From Rhodobium gokarnense (GTDB taxonomy: Bacteria > Pseudomonadota > Alphaproteobacteria > Rhizobiales > Rhodobiaceae), in the NCBI RefSeq assembly GCF_025961475.1, contig NZ_JAOQNS010000020.1, positions 1 to 35,015 on the forward strand: a stretch of 35,015 bases of DNA. The letters run 5' to 3'. Both the position numbers and the translations under genes were made by a program. Within the stretch, counting starts at the first letter, position 1. Each line of letters begins with the position of its first letter. The notes beneath the pieces were generated by a model. It did no database searches. It saw only the letters and a list, made by a program, of their open reading frames with translations, and was not told the DNA's origin. This document shows positions 16,196-26,988 of this stretch, in pieces.

Positions 16196-17647
16196 TTATC
16201 CCCGGAACGCCATGCGGATGAGCTGGCCGTTGCGGCTGATGACGATGCGCCAGGTGCGCGGATCGGACGCCGCAATGCCTTCAAGCTGGCGCGTCGTCCC
16301 GATGCGGTCGCCATTGACGTCGACGATGACGTCGCCGGGCAGGAGGCCGACGCTGGCCGCCGGCGAGCGCCGGTCGACGGCGACGATGACGACGCCCTCG
16401 GTGAGGCCCTTGAGGTCCAGTTCCTCGGCAACGGCCGGTGAGAGGTTGGCGACGGTGATGCCGGCAAAGGGCGAATAGCCATCGATCGCCCGCTCGTCGC
16501 GCGGCACGGTCTCCGGCGCCGGCTGCAACGCCACCTCGGCGACCATTTCGCGCCCGCCGCGCACGATGCCGAGCTTGGTCGTGCCGGAAATGCCCTTGGT
16601 GACGAACCGGTAGCCGAAGCTGTTCGGGCTGTCGACGGTGGCGCCGTCAACGGTGACGATGAGATCACCGACCTTGAGGCCGGCCGCTTCCGCCGGCCCG
16701 CCGGCAATGACGCCGACGACGAGCACGCCCTCCGGCCGGTCGAGGCCGAGGCTTTCGGCGATATCGGCCGTGACCTGCTGCAGCGAGGCGCCGAGCCAGG
16801 GCCGCTGCACGCTATCGCCGCCCTGGCGCGCGGATTCGGCAACGAGCCGCGCCATGTTGGAGGGGATGGCGAAGCCGATGCCGTTGGAGCCGCCGGAGCG
16901 CGAATAGATCGCCGTGTTGATGCCGACGAGGTTGCCGCGCATGTCGATGAGCGCGCCGCCGGAATTGCCCGGATTGATGGCCGCGTCGGTCTGGATGAAG
17001 AACTGGTAGTCGGAGACGCCGACCCGGGTGCGGGCAAGCGCGGAGACGATGCCCTGCGTCACCGTCTGGCCGACGCCGAACGGATTGCCGATGGCCAGAA
17101 CGATGTCGCCGACCTCAAGCCCGTCCGAATCGCCGATCGCCACCGACGGGAAGCTCTCGCCCTTCGGATCGCGGATCTTCAGGACCGCAAGGTCGGTCTT
17201 GTCGTCGTCGAGGATGACATCGCAGTCGAACTGGCGCTTGTCGTTGAAGGCGACCCGGACCTCCTCCGCGCCGCGGATGACGTGGTTGTTGGTGAGGATG
17301 ATGCCGTCCTTGGAGATGACGACGCCGGAGCCGAGCGAGCGCTGCATGCGGGTGCGCGGCCGCCCGTTCTCCCGATCGCCGAAGAAATGCCGGAAGAACG
17401 GATCGTCGAGGAACGGCGTCAGACGCTGCTGCTGGCGGACGACCTTTTGCGCATAGACGTTGACGACGGCCGGCGCGACCTTCTTGACGATGGGCGCGAA
17501 CGAGAGCCGCACCTCGGTCATATCCGTCGGCACCACCCGGTCGTCGGCCGCGGCGATGCGTGCTGCGCCGAGGCTGCCGGCCAGAACGAGGGTCGCAAGA
17601 ACGAGGGCGGCAAGAACTGTCGATCCGGAACGCCGGGATACCCGCAT
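16196..17647 (-). CDS. Periplasmic Do-family serine protease (DegP/DegQ type)
   Basis: A 483-residue periplasmic protease and chaperone of the HtrA family. An N-terminal signal peptide (basic MRVSRRSGS, hydrophobic stretch, likely cleavage after AAA) is followed by the trypsin-like domain, with the triad His122 (TNNHV), Asp152 (KTDLAVLKI) and Ser229 (NPGNSGGAL). Two PDZ domains follow, at about residues 250-350 and 390-483. I chose ATG 17647 because GGAGAG lies eight bases before it; ATG 17674 would add nine residues and has no such site. It is upstream of rarA and downstream of the Lrp gene on the same strand. DegP versus DegQ cannot be told. Confidence 0.92.
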   Translation of the reverse strand: MRVSRRSGSTVLAALVLATLVLAGSLGAARIAAADDRVVPTDMTEVRLSFAPIVKKVAPAVVNVYAQKVVRQQQRLTPFLDDPFFRHFFGDRENGRPRTRMQRSLGSGVVISKDGIILTNNHVIRGAEEVRVAFNDKRQFDCDVILDDDKTDLAVLKIRDPKGESFPSVAIGDSDGLEVGDIVLAIGNPFGVGQTVTQGIVSALARTRVGVSDYQFFIQTDAAINPGNSGGALIDMRGNLVGINTAIYSRSGGSNGIGFAIPSNMARLVAESARQGGDSVQRPWLGASLQQVTADIAESLGLDRPEGVLVVGVIAGGPAEAAGLKVGDLIVTVDGATVDSPNSFGYRFVTKGISGTTKLGIVRGGREMVAEVALQPAPETVPRDERAIDGYSPFAGITVANLSPAVAEELDLKGLTEGVVIVAVDRRSPAASVGLLPGDVIVDVNGDRIGTTRQLEGIAASDPRTWRIVISRNGQLIRMAFRG

Positions 17648-17735
17648 CTCAACATCTCTCCAATGAACGTTCATAACAGGACGGCCGGGCCGCCGCGTCG
17701 GCAGGGACTCAAGGGCGCCCTCTTCGTGACCCGGT

Positions 17736-18167
17736 TTAGCGCCGATCGAGCTTGGTCGACAATATCACGGCCGATTCCGATTTTTTTACGCCGTCGACGG
17801 CGAGGATGCGGTCGAGCACCTTGTCGAGATGATCGGTGGTCTGGGCGGCCGCGATGACGGCGAGGTCATAACGGCCGCTGACGGAGTAGACGGTCTCGAT
17901 CTCCGGCGTGCCCTTCAGCGCATTGGCGATGCCGATGGCATGGCGCTGGTCGATCTCCAGGAGCACGATCGCCCTGACCCCCGGCCGCTCGCCGGCGGCA
18001 AGCCGCACGTCGTAGCCGGCGATGACGCCGCTTTCCTCCAGCCGCCGCAGCCGGTCCTGCACCGTGGAGCGCGACAGGCCGAGCTTGCGGGCAAGGCCGG
18101 AAACGGACTCCCGCGCATTGAGGCGCAACAGCGCGATCAGTTCCTCGTCGCGACCTTCCGCGGCCAT
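17736..18167 (-). CDS. Lrp/AsnC-family transcriptional regulator
   Basis: A 143-residue DNA-binding protein. The N-terminal helix-turn-helix (about 10-50, ARESVSGLARKLGLSRSTVQDRLRRLEESGVI) is followed by the ligand-binding RAM domain with SVSGRYDLAVIAA. Such regulators sense amino acids and often control the adjacent divergent gene. Here that is the decarboxylase at 18349, with an inverted repeat between them. ATG 18167 was taken; a GTG at 18176 would add three residues, and neither has a strong ribosome-binding site. It is likely autoregulated. The effector is unknown, possibly ornithine or lysine given its neighbour. Confidence 0.9.
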   Translation of the reverse strand: MAAEGRDEELIALLRLNARESVSGLARKLGLSRSTVQDRLRRLEESGVIAGYDVRLAAGERPGVRAIVLLEIDQRHAIGIANALKGTPEIETVYSVSGRYDLAVIAAAQTTDHLDKVLDRILAVDGVKKSESAVILSTKLDRR

Positions 18168-18189
18168 GTCCCGCACCCCGTTTCGTCAT

Positions 18190-18230
18190 TTTGCCGAACG
18201 TGTCGGCGAAACTATCAAGCATTCGGCAAA
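18190..18230. promoter_or_regulatory. Inverted repeat in the Lrp-decarboxylase intergenic region (candidate operator)
   Basis: TTTGCCGAA (18190-18198) and TTCGGCAAA (18222-18230) are perfect 9-bp inverted repeats, 32 bp centre to centre, close to three helical turns. They lie between the Lrp-type regulator and the divergent decarboxylase, nearer the regulator. The spacing suits binding of two regulator dimers on one DNA face. Confidence 0.55.
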
Positions 18231-18348
18231 TCCGCAAAATCTATCGGCTTTTTTTCGCCATAGGGATCGGCGATCCTGAGAATCGTTCGCGGCGGCACCC
18301 GCACCCAGGACCGGACGTGCCGCTGCCCAGAAAAAACGAGGGGTCGGT

Positions 18349-19557
18349 ATGGATCGCAAGGCCGAGGTCGTGGCGTTCGACGCCACGCGTGCGCAGACGA
18401 CGCGGAGTCGTTACCCGGATGTCTTTCCCGATGTGGCCGCGCTGATCGCCGCGTGCGCGCCTGAGCATCCGACGCTCTGCTTCAGCCCGGCCCGCGCCCG
18501 CGCCTCCGCCAGAGCCTTCAAGGGTGGCTTTCCGGGGCTGACCACCTATGCCGTGAAATCAAACCCGACGCCGGAGCTGATCCGCGCCTTTTCAGCAGAA
18601 GGCATCACCGCGTTCGACGTCGCCTCCACGGTGGAGATGGCGCTGGTGCGCGGCGTCCTGCCGACGGCGGTCCTCCACTACAACAATCCGATCCGCTCCG
18701 ACCACGAGACCGACGTCGCACTCCATCGATTTGGCGCCCGCCATTTCGTCGTCGACGACCGGGAGGGGTTCGAGCGGCTCGCCGCCCATGTCACCGATCC
18801 GGCGACGGTCGAGGTGTCGGTGCGCATCCGCCCGGCCCGCAACATGGCACTGCACGATTTCCGCTCCAAATTCGGCGCCGAGCCGGAACATGCCGCCCCG
18901 CTTCTGGCCGAGATCGCCCGGCGCGGCTTTGCGACCGGCCTCACCTTCCATCCCGGCTCGCAATGCGGCGATCCGGCCGCCTTCGTCGCCCTCGTCTTCG
19001 ATGCCGCAGGTGTTGCCCGCGAGGCCGGCGTTGCGCCGCAAAGCCTCAATGTGGGCGGCGGCTTTCCGGCCCGCTACCGCGGCGGCGAGGCGCCGGAACT
19101 GGAGCGCTATTTCCGCGACATCGGCGATGCCTTCGCCCGCACCTTCGATCGCCAAAAGACCCGGCTCGTCGCCGAGCCCGGCCGCGCGCTCTGCGCTCCG
19201 ACCATGTCGCTGCTCGCCGAGGTCAAGCACCGGCGCGCCAATGGCGACGTCTTCCTCAATGACGGCATCTACGGCAGCCTGATGGAGCTTTCCCAGATCC
19301 CGATCGAGCCGCCGGTGCTGGTCCGCCGCGGCCCGCACATCCTCACCGGCCCGGCGACCCCGTCCCGCGTCTACGGCCCGACCTGCGACCCCCTCGACGT
19401 GCTGCCGAAGCCGGTATCATTGCCCGAGGACATCCGCCCCGGCGACCGCATCGAATTCGGCATGATGGGCGCCTACAGCTCGGCCACCATCACCAGCTTC
19501 AACGGCTATGGCCGCATCGAAACGGCGACGGTGGAGAGGATTCTGGGCGCCAGATAA
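18349..19557 (+). CDS. Fold-type III PLP-dependent ornithine/lysine-type decarboxylase
   Basis: A 402-residue cytosolic enzyme that decarboxylates a basic amino acid, probably ornithine to putrescine or lysine to cadaverine. The PLP lysine is Lys70 in YAVKSN. Other motifs are HPGSQC, the phosphate-binding VGGGFPARY, EPGRAL, and the catalytic-loop GPTCDPLD with Cys346 and Asp347. Length and fold match eukaryotic-type ODC in alphaproteobacteria. The start has GAGGGG five bases before the ATG. It is divergent from an Lrp regulator and converges on the PhzF gene only 9 bp away. Substrate choice between ornithine and lysine needs biochemical or phylogenetic evidence. Confidence 0.92.
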   Translation: MDRKAEVVAFDATRAQTTRSRYPDVFPDVAALIAACAPEHPTLCFSPARARASARAFKGGFPGLTTYAVKSNPTPELIRAFSAEGITAFDVASTVEMALVRGVLPTAVLHYNNPIRSDHETDVALHRFGARHFVVDDREGFERLAAHVTDPATVEVSVRIRPARNMALHDFRSKFGAEPEHAAPLLAEIARRGFATGLTFHPGSQCGDPAAFVALVFDAAGVAREAGVAPQSLNVGGGFPARYRGGEAPELERYFRDIGDAFARTFDRQKTRLVAEPGRALCAPTMSLLAEVKHRRANGDVFLNDGIYGSLMELSQIPIEPPVLVRRGPHILTGPATPSRVYGPTCDPLDVLPKPVSLPEDIRPGDRIEFGMMGAYSSATITSFNGYGRIETATVERILGAR

Positions 19558-19566
19558 AGAACCGGG

Positions 19567-20361
19567 TCAGTCCGGCAGCCGGATCTCGGCCTTCATGAAC
19601 GTGGCGGCCTGGCCGAAGAGCCGGACCCGATCGCCCGCGATCTCACAGGTGAGCGACCCGCCGCGGGCGGACGCCTGCCGCGCCGTCATCCGTGCCTTGC
19701 CGAGCCGTTCCGCCCAATAGGGCGCGAGCGTTGCGTGGGTCGAGCCCGTCACCGGGTCTTCCGGGATGCCGGCGCCGGGCGCGAAATAGCGCGAGACGAA
19801 ATCCGATACGGTGCCGCGGGCCGTAACGACGAGGCCGACCGGTCCGAGCCTGGCGATGGCAGAAAGGTCCGGCGAAAAGCCGGTCACCGCCGCCTCGTCG
19901 GCAAGCTCGGCAAAGAGATTCTCGAAATTTCGAAAGAGCGTCGCGCCCGCCGGCACCACATGGGCGACCTCCTCCGGCAGCCGCTCCAGCGGCTCCGGCG
20001 CCAGCAGCGGCACGTCGAGCGCATAGCCGTCTTCGGTCGCGGTGACGCGAAGGTCCCCCACCCTCGTCAAAAACCGCATCTCGCCCGCGATACCGTGCTC
20101 GCGCGCCAGCACATGGGCCGTGGCAAGGGTGGCGTGGCCGCAGAAGTCGACCTCCACGGTCGGCGTGAACCACCTGAGGTCCCAGCCGTCCCCCGATCGG
20201 CCATCCCCTGAGCGACAGGCAAAGGCCGTCTCGGCGAGATTGTTTTCCCCCGCGATCGCCTGCAGTGTTTCGTCGGCCAGCCAGCGATCGAGGATCAGGA
20301 CGGCCGCCGGATTGCCGCCGAACACCCGGTCGGTGAAAGCATCGACCTGGAACATCTCCAT
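19567..20361 (-). CDS. PhzF-family epimerase/isomerase
   Basis: A 264-residue protein of the PhzF/diaminopimelate epimerase-like fold. The start MFQVDAFTDRVFGGNPAAV, the probable catalytic Glu44 in NNLAETAF, the FCGHATLATAH motif, and the C-terminal EDPVTGSTHATLAPYW are family hallmarks. Substrate is unknown; most members outside phenazine clusters have no assigned role, and no phenazine genes are near. The ATG at 20361 is preceded by GGGGAGAA. A small SGDGR duplication near residue 51 is specific to this copy. It sits between the convergent decarboxylase and the ribosomal cluster terminator. Confidence 0.9.
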   Translation of the reverse strand: MEMFQVDAFTDRVFGGNPAAVLILDRWLADETLQAIAGENNLAETAFACRSGDGRSGDGWDLRWFTPTVEVDFCGHATLATAHVLAREHGIAGEMRFLTRVGDLRVTATEDGYALDVPLLAPEPLERLPEEVAHVVPAGATLFRNFENLFAELADEAAVTGFSPDLSAIARLGPVGLVVTARGTVSDFVSRYFAPGAGIPEDPVTGSTHATLAPYWAERLGKARMTARQASARGGSLTCEIAGDRVRLFGQAATFMKAEIRLPD

Positions 20362-20410
20362 CCGGTCATTCTCCCCTCTGACGGCACGCGCTCCGCGTGA
20401 TCGGACACGA

Positions 20411-20446
20411 AAAAGGCGCCGCCCGACAGCCCGGACGGCGCCTTTT
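20411..20446 (-). terminator. Rho-independent terminator of the ribosomal super-operon
   Basis: On the minus strand, AAAAGGCGCCG and CGGCGCCTTTT (11-bp stem, 20446-20436 and 20421-20411) enclose a loop of 14 bases, and the stem is followed by one more T. It is 34 bp beyond the rplQ stop. It could also work in the plus direction. Confidence 0.85.
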
Positions 20447-20479
20447 CAATTCTGACCTGAGCCCTGGGGCCGCCCGGCG

Positions 20480-20914
20480 TTACGCCGCGGCGCCTTCGGC
20501 CTCGAGCGTCTCGTCGACGTCGGCCGTCGGCCCGGAATCGGTGCCCTTGGCGGCCGGATCGCGGTCGACGAACTCGATGACGGCGAGCGGCGCGTTGTCG
20601 CCATAGCGGAACCCGGCCTTCAGGACGCGGGTGTACCCGCCGTTGCGCTCCTGGTAGCGCGGGCCAATGACCTCGAACAGCTTCTTGGCCATTGCCTCGT
20701 CGCGCAGTTCCGATGCCGCCTGGCGCCGGGCGGCGAGACCGCCCTTCTTGGCGAGCGTCACCAGCTTTTCGACGATCGGGCGAAGATCCTTCGCCTTCGG
20801 CAGCGTGGTGACGATCTGCTCATGCTTGATCAGCGAGGCAGACATGTTGGCGAACATCGCCTTGCGATGGCTCGGCGTGCGGTTGAGCTTGCGGCCCCGA
20901 GTGCGATGGCGCAT
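20480..20914 (-). CDS. rplQ: 50S ribosomal protein L17
   Basis: A 144-residue ribosomal protein and the last gene of the alpha operon. The start [20 protein letters not shown] and the [17 protein letters not shown] segment are diagnostic. The C-terminus carries an acidic Ala/Glu-rich tail of about 25 residues, typical of the longer alphaproteobacterial form. It follows rpoA after 57 bp and is closed by the terminator at 20411-20446. Confidence 0.97.
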   Translation of the reverse strand: MRHRTRGRKLNRTPSHRKAMFANMSASLIKHEQIVTTLPKAKDLRPIVEKLVTLAKKGGLAARRQAASELRDEAMAKKLFEVIGPRYQERNGGYTRVLKAGFRYGDNAPLAVIEFVDRDPAAKGTDSGPTADVDETLEAEGAAA

Positions 20915-20971
20915 GGCCCTGTCCCTTTCTTCGTGTTTACCCGTGCGGACGACCGTTCCGGTCCAGTCCGA

Positions 20972-22000
20972 TCAATAGTGGTGGTCTTCGTAGCGCTTGG
21001 CGAGCTCTTCGATGTTCTCCGGCGGCCAGTTGGTGACCTCCATGCCGAGGTGAAGGCCCATCTGCGCCAGCACTTCCTTGATCTCGTTGAGCGACTTGCG
21101 GCCGAAATTCGGCGTCCGCAGCATCTCCGCCTCGGTCTTCTGGATGAGATCGCCGATATAGACGATGTTGTCGTTCTTCAGGCAGTTGGCGGACCTGACC
21201 GAGAGCTCCAGCTCGTCGACCTTCTTCAAGAGCGCCGGGTTGAAGGCGAGCTCCGGAACCTGCTCTTCCTTGACCTCCTTGTCCGGCTCCTCGAAGTTCA
21301 CGAAGATGGACAGCTGGTCCTGCAGGATGCGCGCGGCATAGGCGACCGAATCTTCCGGCGACACCGAGCCGTTGGTCTCGACCGACAGCGTCAGCTTGTC
21401 GTAGTCGAGGACCTGGCCCTCACGGGTGTTCTCGACCTTGTAGGAGACCTTCTTGACCGGCGAATAGAGCGAGTCGACCGGGATCAGGCCGATCGGCGCG
21501 TCTTCCGGACGGTTGCGGTCGGCCGCGACATAGCCCTTGCCGGTGTTGACGGTGAACTCCATGCGGATCTCGGCGCCCTCGTCGAGGGTGCACAGCACGT
21601 GATCCGGATTGAGGATCTCCACATCGCCCACGACCTGGATATCGCCGGCGACGACGACGCCCGGGCCCTGCTTGCGCACGACCATGCGCTTCGGCCCCTC
21701 GCCTTCCATCTTGACGGCGATTTCCTTGACGTTGAGGACGATGTCGGTGACGTCCTCGCGCACGCCCGCAATCGAGGAGAACTCGTGCAGCACGCCGTCG
21801 ATCTGGACGGCGGTGACTGCCGCGCCCTGCAGCGAGGACAGAAGCACCCGACGCAGCGCGTTGCCGAGCGTCAGGCCGAAGCCGCGCTCCAGCGGCTCCG
21901 CGACCACGGTGCCGAGACGGTTGGCCTCATGCCCGGACTTGATGTCCAGCTTGGTGGGCTTGATCAATTCCTGCCAGTTTTTCTGGATGACCACGACCAT
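20972..22000 (-). CDS. rpoA: RNA polymerase alpha subunit
   Basis: A 342-residue subunit that seeds assembly of RNA polymerase and contacts regulators. The N-terminal domain has [10 protein letters not shown] and [17 protein letters not shown]. The C-terminal domain has the [19 protein letters not shown] helix and the end QMGLHLGM. A charged linker separates the domains. The frame starts MVVVIQKNW at 22000. A 7-bp hairpin (22055-22071) lies in the 110-bp leader between rpsK and rpoA. Confidence 0.97.
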   Translation of the reverse strand: MVVVIQKNWQELIKPTKLDIKSGHEANRLGTVVAEPLERGFGLTLGNALRRVLLSSLQGAAVTAVQIDGVLHEFSSIAGVREDVTDIVLNVKEIAVKMEGEGPKRMVVRKQGPGVVVAGDIQVVGDVEILNPDHVLCTLDEGAEIRMEFTVNTGKGYVAADRNRPEDAPIGLIPVDSLYSPVKKVSYKVENTREGQVLDYDKLTLSVETNGSVSPEDSVAYAARILQDQLSIFVNFEEPDKEVKEEQVPELAFNPALLKKVDELELSVRSANCLKNDNIVYIGDLIQKTEAEMLRTPNFGRKSLNEIKEVLAQMGLHLGMEVTNWPPENIEELAKRYEDHHY

Positions 22001-22110
22001 ACCCTTTCAGTTTTTCCGGCGGCATCTGTCGATGCGCCACATATCAGTCGAAATGCCGGCGTCCCGCCGGCGGACCCGCGCCGCTCGGGGTCCCTTGCCG
22101 GATACGGCGA

Positions 22111-22500
22111 TCAGACGCGCCGGCGCTTGCGCGGCCGGCAGCCATTGTGCGGGATCGGCGTCACGTCGCGGATCGACGTCACGGTGAAGCCCGCGGACTG
22201 CAGTGCGCGCAATGCCGACTCACGGCCGGAGCCGGGACCGCGCACCTCGACCTCGAGCGTGCGCATGCCGTGCTCCATCGCCTTCTTGGCGGCGGTCTCC
22301 GCGGCAAGCTGCGCCGCGTACGGGGTCGACTTGCGCGACCCCTTGAACCCCATCGACCCGGCGGACGACCACGAAATGGCATTGCCCTGGGCGTCGGTGA
22401 TGGTGATCATGGTGTTGTTGAAGGTCGAATTCACATGGGCCACGCCCGACGTGATGTTCTTGCGTTCGCGGCGGCGAATCCGCGTTGCGTCTTTAGCCAT
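22111..22500 (-). CDS. rpsK: 30S ribosomal protein S11
   Basis: A 129-residue platform protein of the small subunit. [14 protein letters not shown] and the C-terminal [13 protein letters not shown] are characteristic. It lies between rpsM and rpoA as in most bacteria. Length and order are normal. Confidence 0.97.
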   Translation of the reverse strand: MAKDATRIRRRERKNITSGVAHVNSTFNNTMITITDAQGNAISWSSAGSMGFKGSRKSTPYAAQLAAETAAKKAMEHGMRTLEVEVRGPGSGRESALRALQSAGFTVTSIRDVTPIPHNGCRPRKRRRV

Positions 22501-22601
22501 TGGCAGTCTCCGATCTCAGCACCGCCGTAGTGCCGGCGGCTCCACCGTAAATCGAAAGACGGCGCCGGAAAGGCACCGCCCTGTCGAAAACGTGATGTTG
22601 G

Positions 22602-22970
22602 TTACTTCTTCTTGCCGGCAATCGGCTTGGCCGGACCCTTGCGCGTGCGCGCATTGGTGTGGGTCCGCTGGCCGCGCACCGGCAGGCCGCGGCGATGCCG
22701 AAGGCCGCGATAGCAGCCGAGGTCCATCAGCCGCTTGATGTTCATCGCCACCTCGCGGCGCAGATCGCCTTCCACGATGTAGTCGCGGTCGATGATCTCG
22801 CGCATCTGGATGACTTCCGCGTCCGACAGCTCGTTGACGCGGCGCTCCGGCGCGATGTTGACGGCCTCGATGATGTCCTGGGCCTTCTTGGGGCCGATGC
22901 CGTGAATGTACTGCAGCGCAATCACGGTGCGCTTGTTGGTCGGAATGTTGACGCCAGCAATACGGGCCAC
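22602..22970 (-). CDS. rpsM: 30S ribosomal protein S13
   Basis: A 122-residue protein of the small-subunit head that contacts the P-site tRNA through its basic tail. [23 protein letters not shown] and the tail [18 protein letters not shown] are diagnostic. In many bacteria rpmJ lies just upstream; here there is none, and adk precedes it after a 202-bp gap with a promoter candidate. Confidence 0.97.
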   Translation of the reverse strand: MARIAGVNIPTNKRTVIALQYIHGIGPKKAQDIIEAVNIAPERRVNELSDAEVIQMREIIDRDYIVEGDLRREVAMNIKRLMDLGCYRGLRHRRGLPVRGQRTHTNARTRKGPAKPIAGKKK

Positions 22971-23111
22971 GCTGTTTCTCCTTATGGAACGGCCGCCCTC
23001 CGGCGGTCGTCAATGCTCTGGGCACCGCGAACCAAGCACAACAGGATCGGCCCTCGGGTCCCTTTATGGGCTCCCAGCACCGATCGCTCACAGTGTCGCG
23101 AAGTGGTGCGG

Positions 23112-23140
23112 TTTTTAGCGATTCCGCAAGGGTCCGTCAA
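23112..23140 (-). promoter_or_regulatory. Candidate promoter for rpsM-rpsK-rpoA-rplQ
   Basis: On the minus strand TTGACG (23140-23135) and TAAAAA (23117-23112) are exactly 17 bp apart. They lie in the longest gap of this half of the ribosomal cluster, between adk and rpsM, about 140 bp before the rpsM ATG. The leader downstream contains a CCGCC/GGCGG hairpin near the ribosome-binding site. Confidence 0.55.
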
Positions 23141-23172
23141 CCGGCACCCCGCGAAAAACCTTCACGTCTCGT

Positions 23173-23744
23173 TCAGGCTGCCGCGTCGAGGATCGCGTCG
23201 ATCTCGGCGCCGACCTGGTCGACGGTCTGTGTGCCGTCGATCGTCTGCAGCATATTCTTGTCGCGGTAGTAGCCGATCAGCGGCTTGGTCTGGTTGTGAT
23301 AGACCGTCAGCCGCTTCTTCAGGGTTTCCGCATTGTCGTCGGCGCGCTCGCCGCCGGTCTCCCGGGCGCGCTTCTCGATGCGCTCAAGGAGGATCTCGTC
23401 ATCGACGTCAAGCAGGATGACCGCGTCGAGGCCGAGCCCCTTTTCCGCCATCACCCGGTCGAACGCCTCGGCCTGGGCGATGGTGCGCGGGAAGCCGTCG
23501 AGCATGAAGCCGTTAGCGCAGTCCGGTTGCTCGAGGCGCTCCGCGATGATGCCGACCACCACCTCGTCCGGCACCAGGTCGCCCCGGTCCATGATCTCCT
23601 TGGCCTTCAGGCCCACTTCGGTCTCTGCCTTGACCGCGGCCCGCAGCATGTCTCCGGTCGACAACTGCACGATGCCACGGTTTTCCACGATACGCTTTGC
23701 CTGGGTTCCCTTGCCGCTGCCCGGTGGCCCAAGGAAAATCAACC

Positions 23745-23748
<4 letters not shown>
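23173..23748 (-). CDS. adk: Adenylate kinase, short form
   Basis: A 191-residue enzyme that interconverts ATP plus AMP and two ADP. The P-loop [10 protein letters not shown] is at 7-16. AMP-binding segments ([17 protein letters not shown]) and the R-rich GGERADDN lid region are present. It lacks the long zinc-type lid and fits the short alphaproteobacterial form. Its ATG overlaps the secY stop by 4 bp, so it is translationally coupled to secY. Confidence 0.97.
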
Positions 23749-25076
<1,328 letters not shown>

Positions 25077-25282
25077 ACCCGTCTCCGCCTAAAACGGCAG
25101 CGGCGATCCTGCGATCGCCCCCACCGTCTTCCGTGTCATTTTTGCCGCCCTGCCCCTTGCCGGACCGGCGTCGGTTTCCCGGCGACGGTCAGGGGTTCCG
25201 GCGGAAAGGCTCAAGGTCCCAGAGATGAAGGACCCCGAAAGGACTGCGCCGACGCCCGCGTCCGGGGTGCGGCGCACCCGGA

Positions 25283-25777
25283 TCACTCCGCGTCCTTGGC
25301 GTCGCCCTTGGAGGTCTCCGGCGCAATCACCGTGACCTTGCCGCCGGCCTTCTCGACCGCCGCAATGGCGGCCTTGGAGGCGCCGGCGATCTCGAACGTC
25401 ACCTTGTCCTTCAATTCGCCGTCGGCGAGAAGCCGCACACCGTCCTTCGCGCGCCGCACGACGCCCGCCGCGACCAGCGCTTCGACGGTCACCGTCGCCT
25501 TCTTGTCGAGCTTGCCGGCGTCGATCGCCTGCTGCACCCGGCCGAGGCTGGTGACGTTGTAGGACTTGGCGAAGATGTTGCTGAAGCCGCGCTTCGGCAG
25601 GCGCCGGTGCAGCGGCATCTGGCCACCTTCGAAGCCCTTGATGGCGACGCCCTCGCGGGACTTCTGACCCTTGACGCCGCGTCCGCCGGTCTTGCCCTTG
25701 CCGGAGCCGATACCGCGGCCGACGCGCTTGGCGGTTTTCACCGCGCCGTCGTTGTCTTTGATTTCGTTGAGCTTCAT
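25283..25777 (-). CDS. rplO: 50S ribosomal protein L15
   Basis: A 164-residue large-subunit protein. [12 protein letters not shown], the Gly/Lys-rich [22 protein letters not shown] extension that reaches into 23S rRNA, and [18 protein letters not shown] are diagnostic. It has a short acidic C-terminal tail. It follows rpmD after 19 bp. Confidence 0.97.
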   Translation of the reverse strand: MKLNEIKDNDGAVKTAKRVGRGIGSGKGKTGGRGVKGQKSREGVAIKGFEGGQMPLHRRLPKRGFSNIFAKSYNVTSLGRVQQAIDAGKLDKKATVTVEALVAAGVVRRAKDGVRLLADGELKDKVTFEIAGASKAAIAAVEKAGGKVTVIAPETSKGDAKDAE

Positions 25778-25796
25778 CGTCGTCTCCCGGTGCGCC

Positions 25797-25991
25797 TTAG
25801 TCTTCTTCGACGACGCGAACCAAATGCTGCACGCTGCGGATCATGCCGCGCACTTCCGGCGTGTCCTGAAGCGTGCGGCGGCGGTGCATTTTGTTGAGGC
25901 CGAGGCCGACAAGCGTCGCCCGCTGCTCTTTCGGACGCCGGATCGGGCTGCCGATTTGCTCGACCGTGATCGTTTTTTCAGTAGTGGCCAT
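25797..25991 (-). CDS. rpmD: 50S ribosomal protein L30
   Basis: A 64-residue large-subunit protein. [24 protein letters not shown] and [14 protein letters not shown] match the family throughout. It follows rpsE after 41 bp. Confidence 0.96.
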   Translation of the reverse strand: MATTEKTITVEQIGSPIRRPKEQRATLVGLGLNKMHRRRTLQDTPEVRGMIRSVQHLVRVVEED

Positions 25992-26032
25992 CAGATCGCT
26001 CCCGGATCAACTGGTGACGCGCGTGAGGGAAA

Positions 26033-26581
26033 TCAACCCTCGGTGACGTCGACGATATCGCGCCGACGCGCCTGCAGCGCCGAAACTTTGAGGCCGCGGC
26101 GGGCGGCGACCGAACGCGGGCTGTCTTCCCGCTTCAGCGCCTCGAACGTCGCGCGAACCATGTTGTACGGATTCGACGTGCCGAGCGACTTGGCGACCAC
26201 GTCCTGCATGCCGAGCGTCTCGAACACGGCGCGCATCGGACCGCCGGCGATGATGCCGGTGCCCGGAGGGGCCGCACGCAGCACAACCCGGCCGGCGCCG
26301 TGGCGCCCTTCCACGTCGTGGTGGAGCGTCCGGCCCTCGCGCAGCGGCACCCGGATCATGCCGCGCTTGGCAGCTTCCGTCGCCTTGCGGATCGCCTCGG
26401 GCACCTCACGCGCCTTGCCGTGGCCGAAACCGACCCGGCCCTTCTGGTCGCCGACGACGACCAGCGCCGCAAAGCCGAACCGACGGCCGCCCTTGACCAC
26501 CTTGGCAACGCGGTTGATGTGGACGAGCTTGTCGACGAACTCGCTGTCGCGGTCCTGCTCGCGCATGTCCTGTCTTGCCAT
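26033..26581 (-). CDS. rpsE: 30S ribosomal protein S5
   Basis: A 182-residue small-subunit protein active in decoding accuracy. The double-stranded-RNA-binding-like domain has [41 protein letters not shown], and the C-terminal half has [15 protein letters not shown]. Normal length and position between rplR and rpmD. Confidence 0.97.
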   Translation of the reverse strand: MARQDMREQDRDSEFVDKLVHINRVAKVVKGGRRFGFAALVVVGDQKGRVGFGHGKAREVPEAIRKATEAAKRGMIRVPLREGRTLHHDVEGRHGAGRVVLRAAPPGTGIIAGGPMRAVFETLGMQDVVAKSLGTSNPYNMVRATFEALKREDSPRSVAARRGLKVSALQARRRDIVDVTEG

Positions 26582-26620
26582 ACCGTTCTTCCGTTATCCG
26601 TTGCGCCCCGAACGGGACGA

Positions 26621-26977
26621 TCAGAAATCCAGGCCGCTCTCGCGGGCCGCATCGGCCAGCGCCTTGACGCGGCCATGGTAGATGTAGCCGCCGCGATCGA
26701 AGATGACCTGCTTGACGCCGGCCTCGGTCGCCCGCTCGGCAATCAGCTTGCCGACGGCCTCTGCGGCACCCTTGTCGCCGCCGTTCTTCAGCTTGTCGCG
26801 CATGGTCTTTTCCAGCGACGAGGCGGACGCGAGCGTGCGCCCGTTGCCGTCGTCGATGACCTGGGCATAAATGTGCCGACCCGACCGGAAGACGCTGAGG
26901 CGCGGACGCCCGTTGGCAGCCTTCTGGATCTGCCGGCGCACCCGGATGCGACGCTTGTTGAAAGTATTCTGAGCCAT
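26621..26977 (-). CDS. rplR: 50S ribosomal protein L18
   Basis: A 118-residue protein that binds 5S rRNA in the central protuberance. [29 protein letters not shown] and the C-terminal [20 protein letters not shown] are diagnostic. It lies 11 bp after rplF. Confidence 0.97.
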   Translation of the reverse strand: MAQNTFNKRRIRVRRQIQKAANGRPRLSVFRSGRHIYAQVIDDGNGRTLASASSLEKTMRDKLKNGGDKGAAEAVGKLIAERATEAGVKQVIFDRGGYIYHGRVKALADAARESGLDF

Positions 26978-26988
26978 CGGTCTCGCGC

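Noticed and set aside
19567-20361. Part of a phenazine biosynthesis cluster
   Set aside because: Only a PhzF-family gene is present, with no other phenazine gene; the family is widespread outside such clusters.
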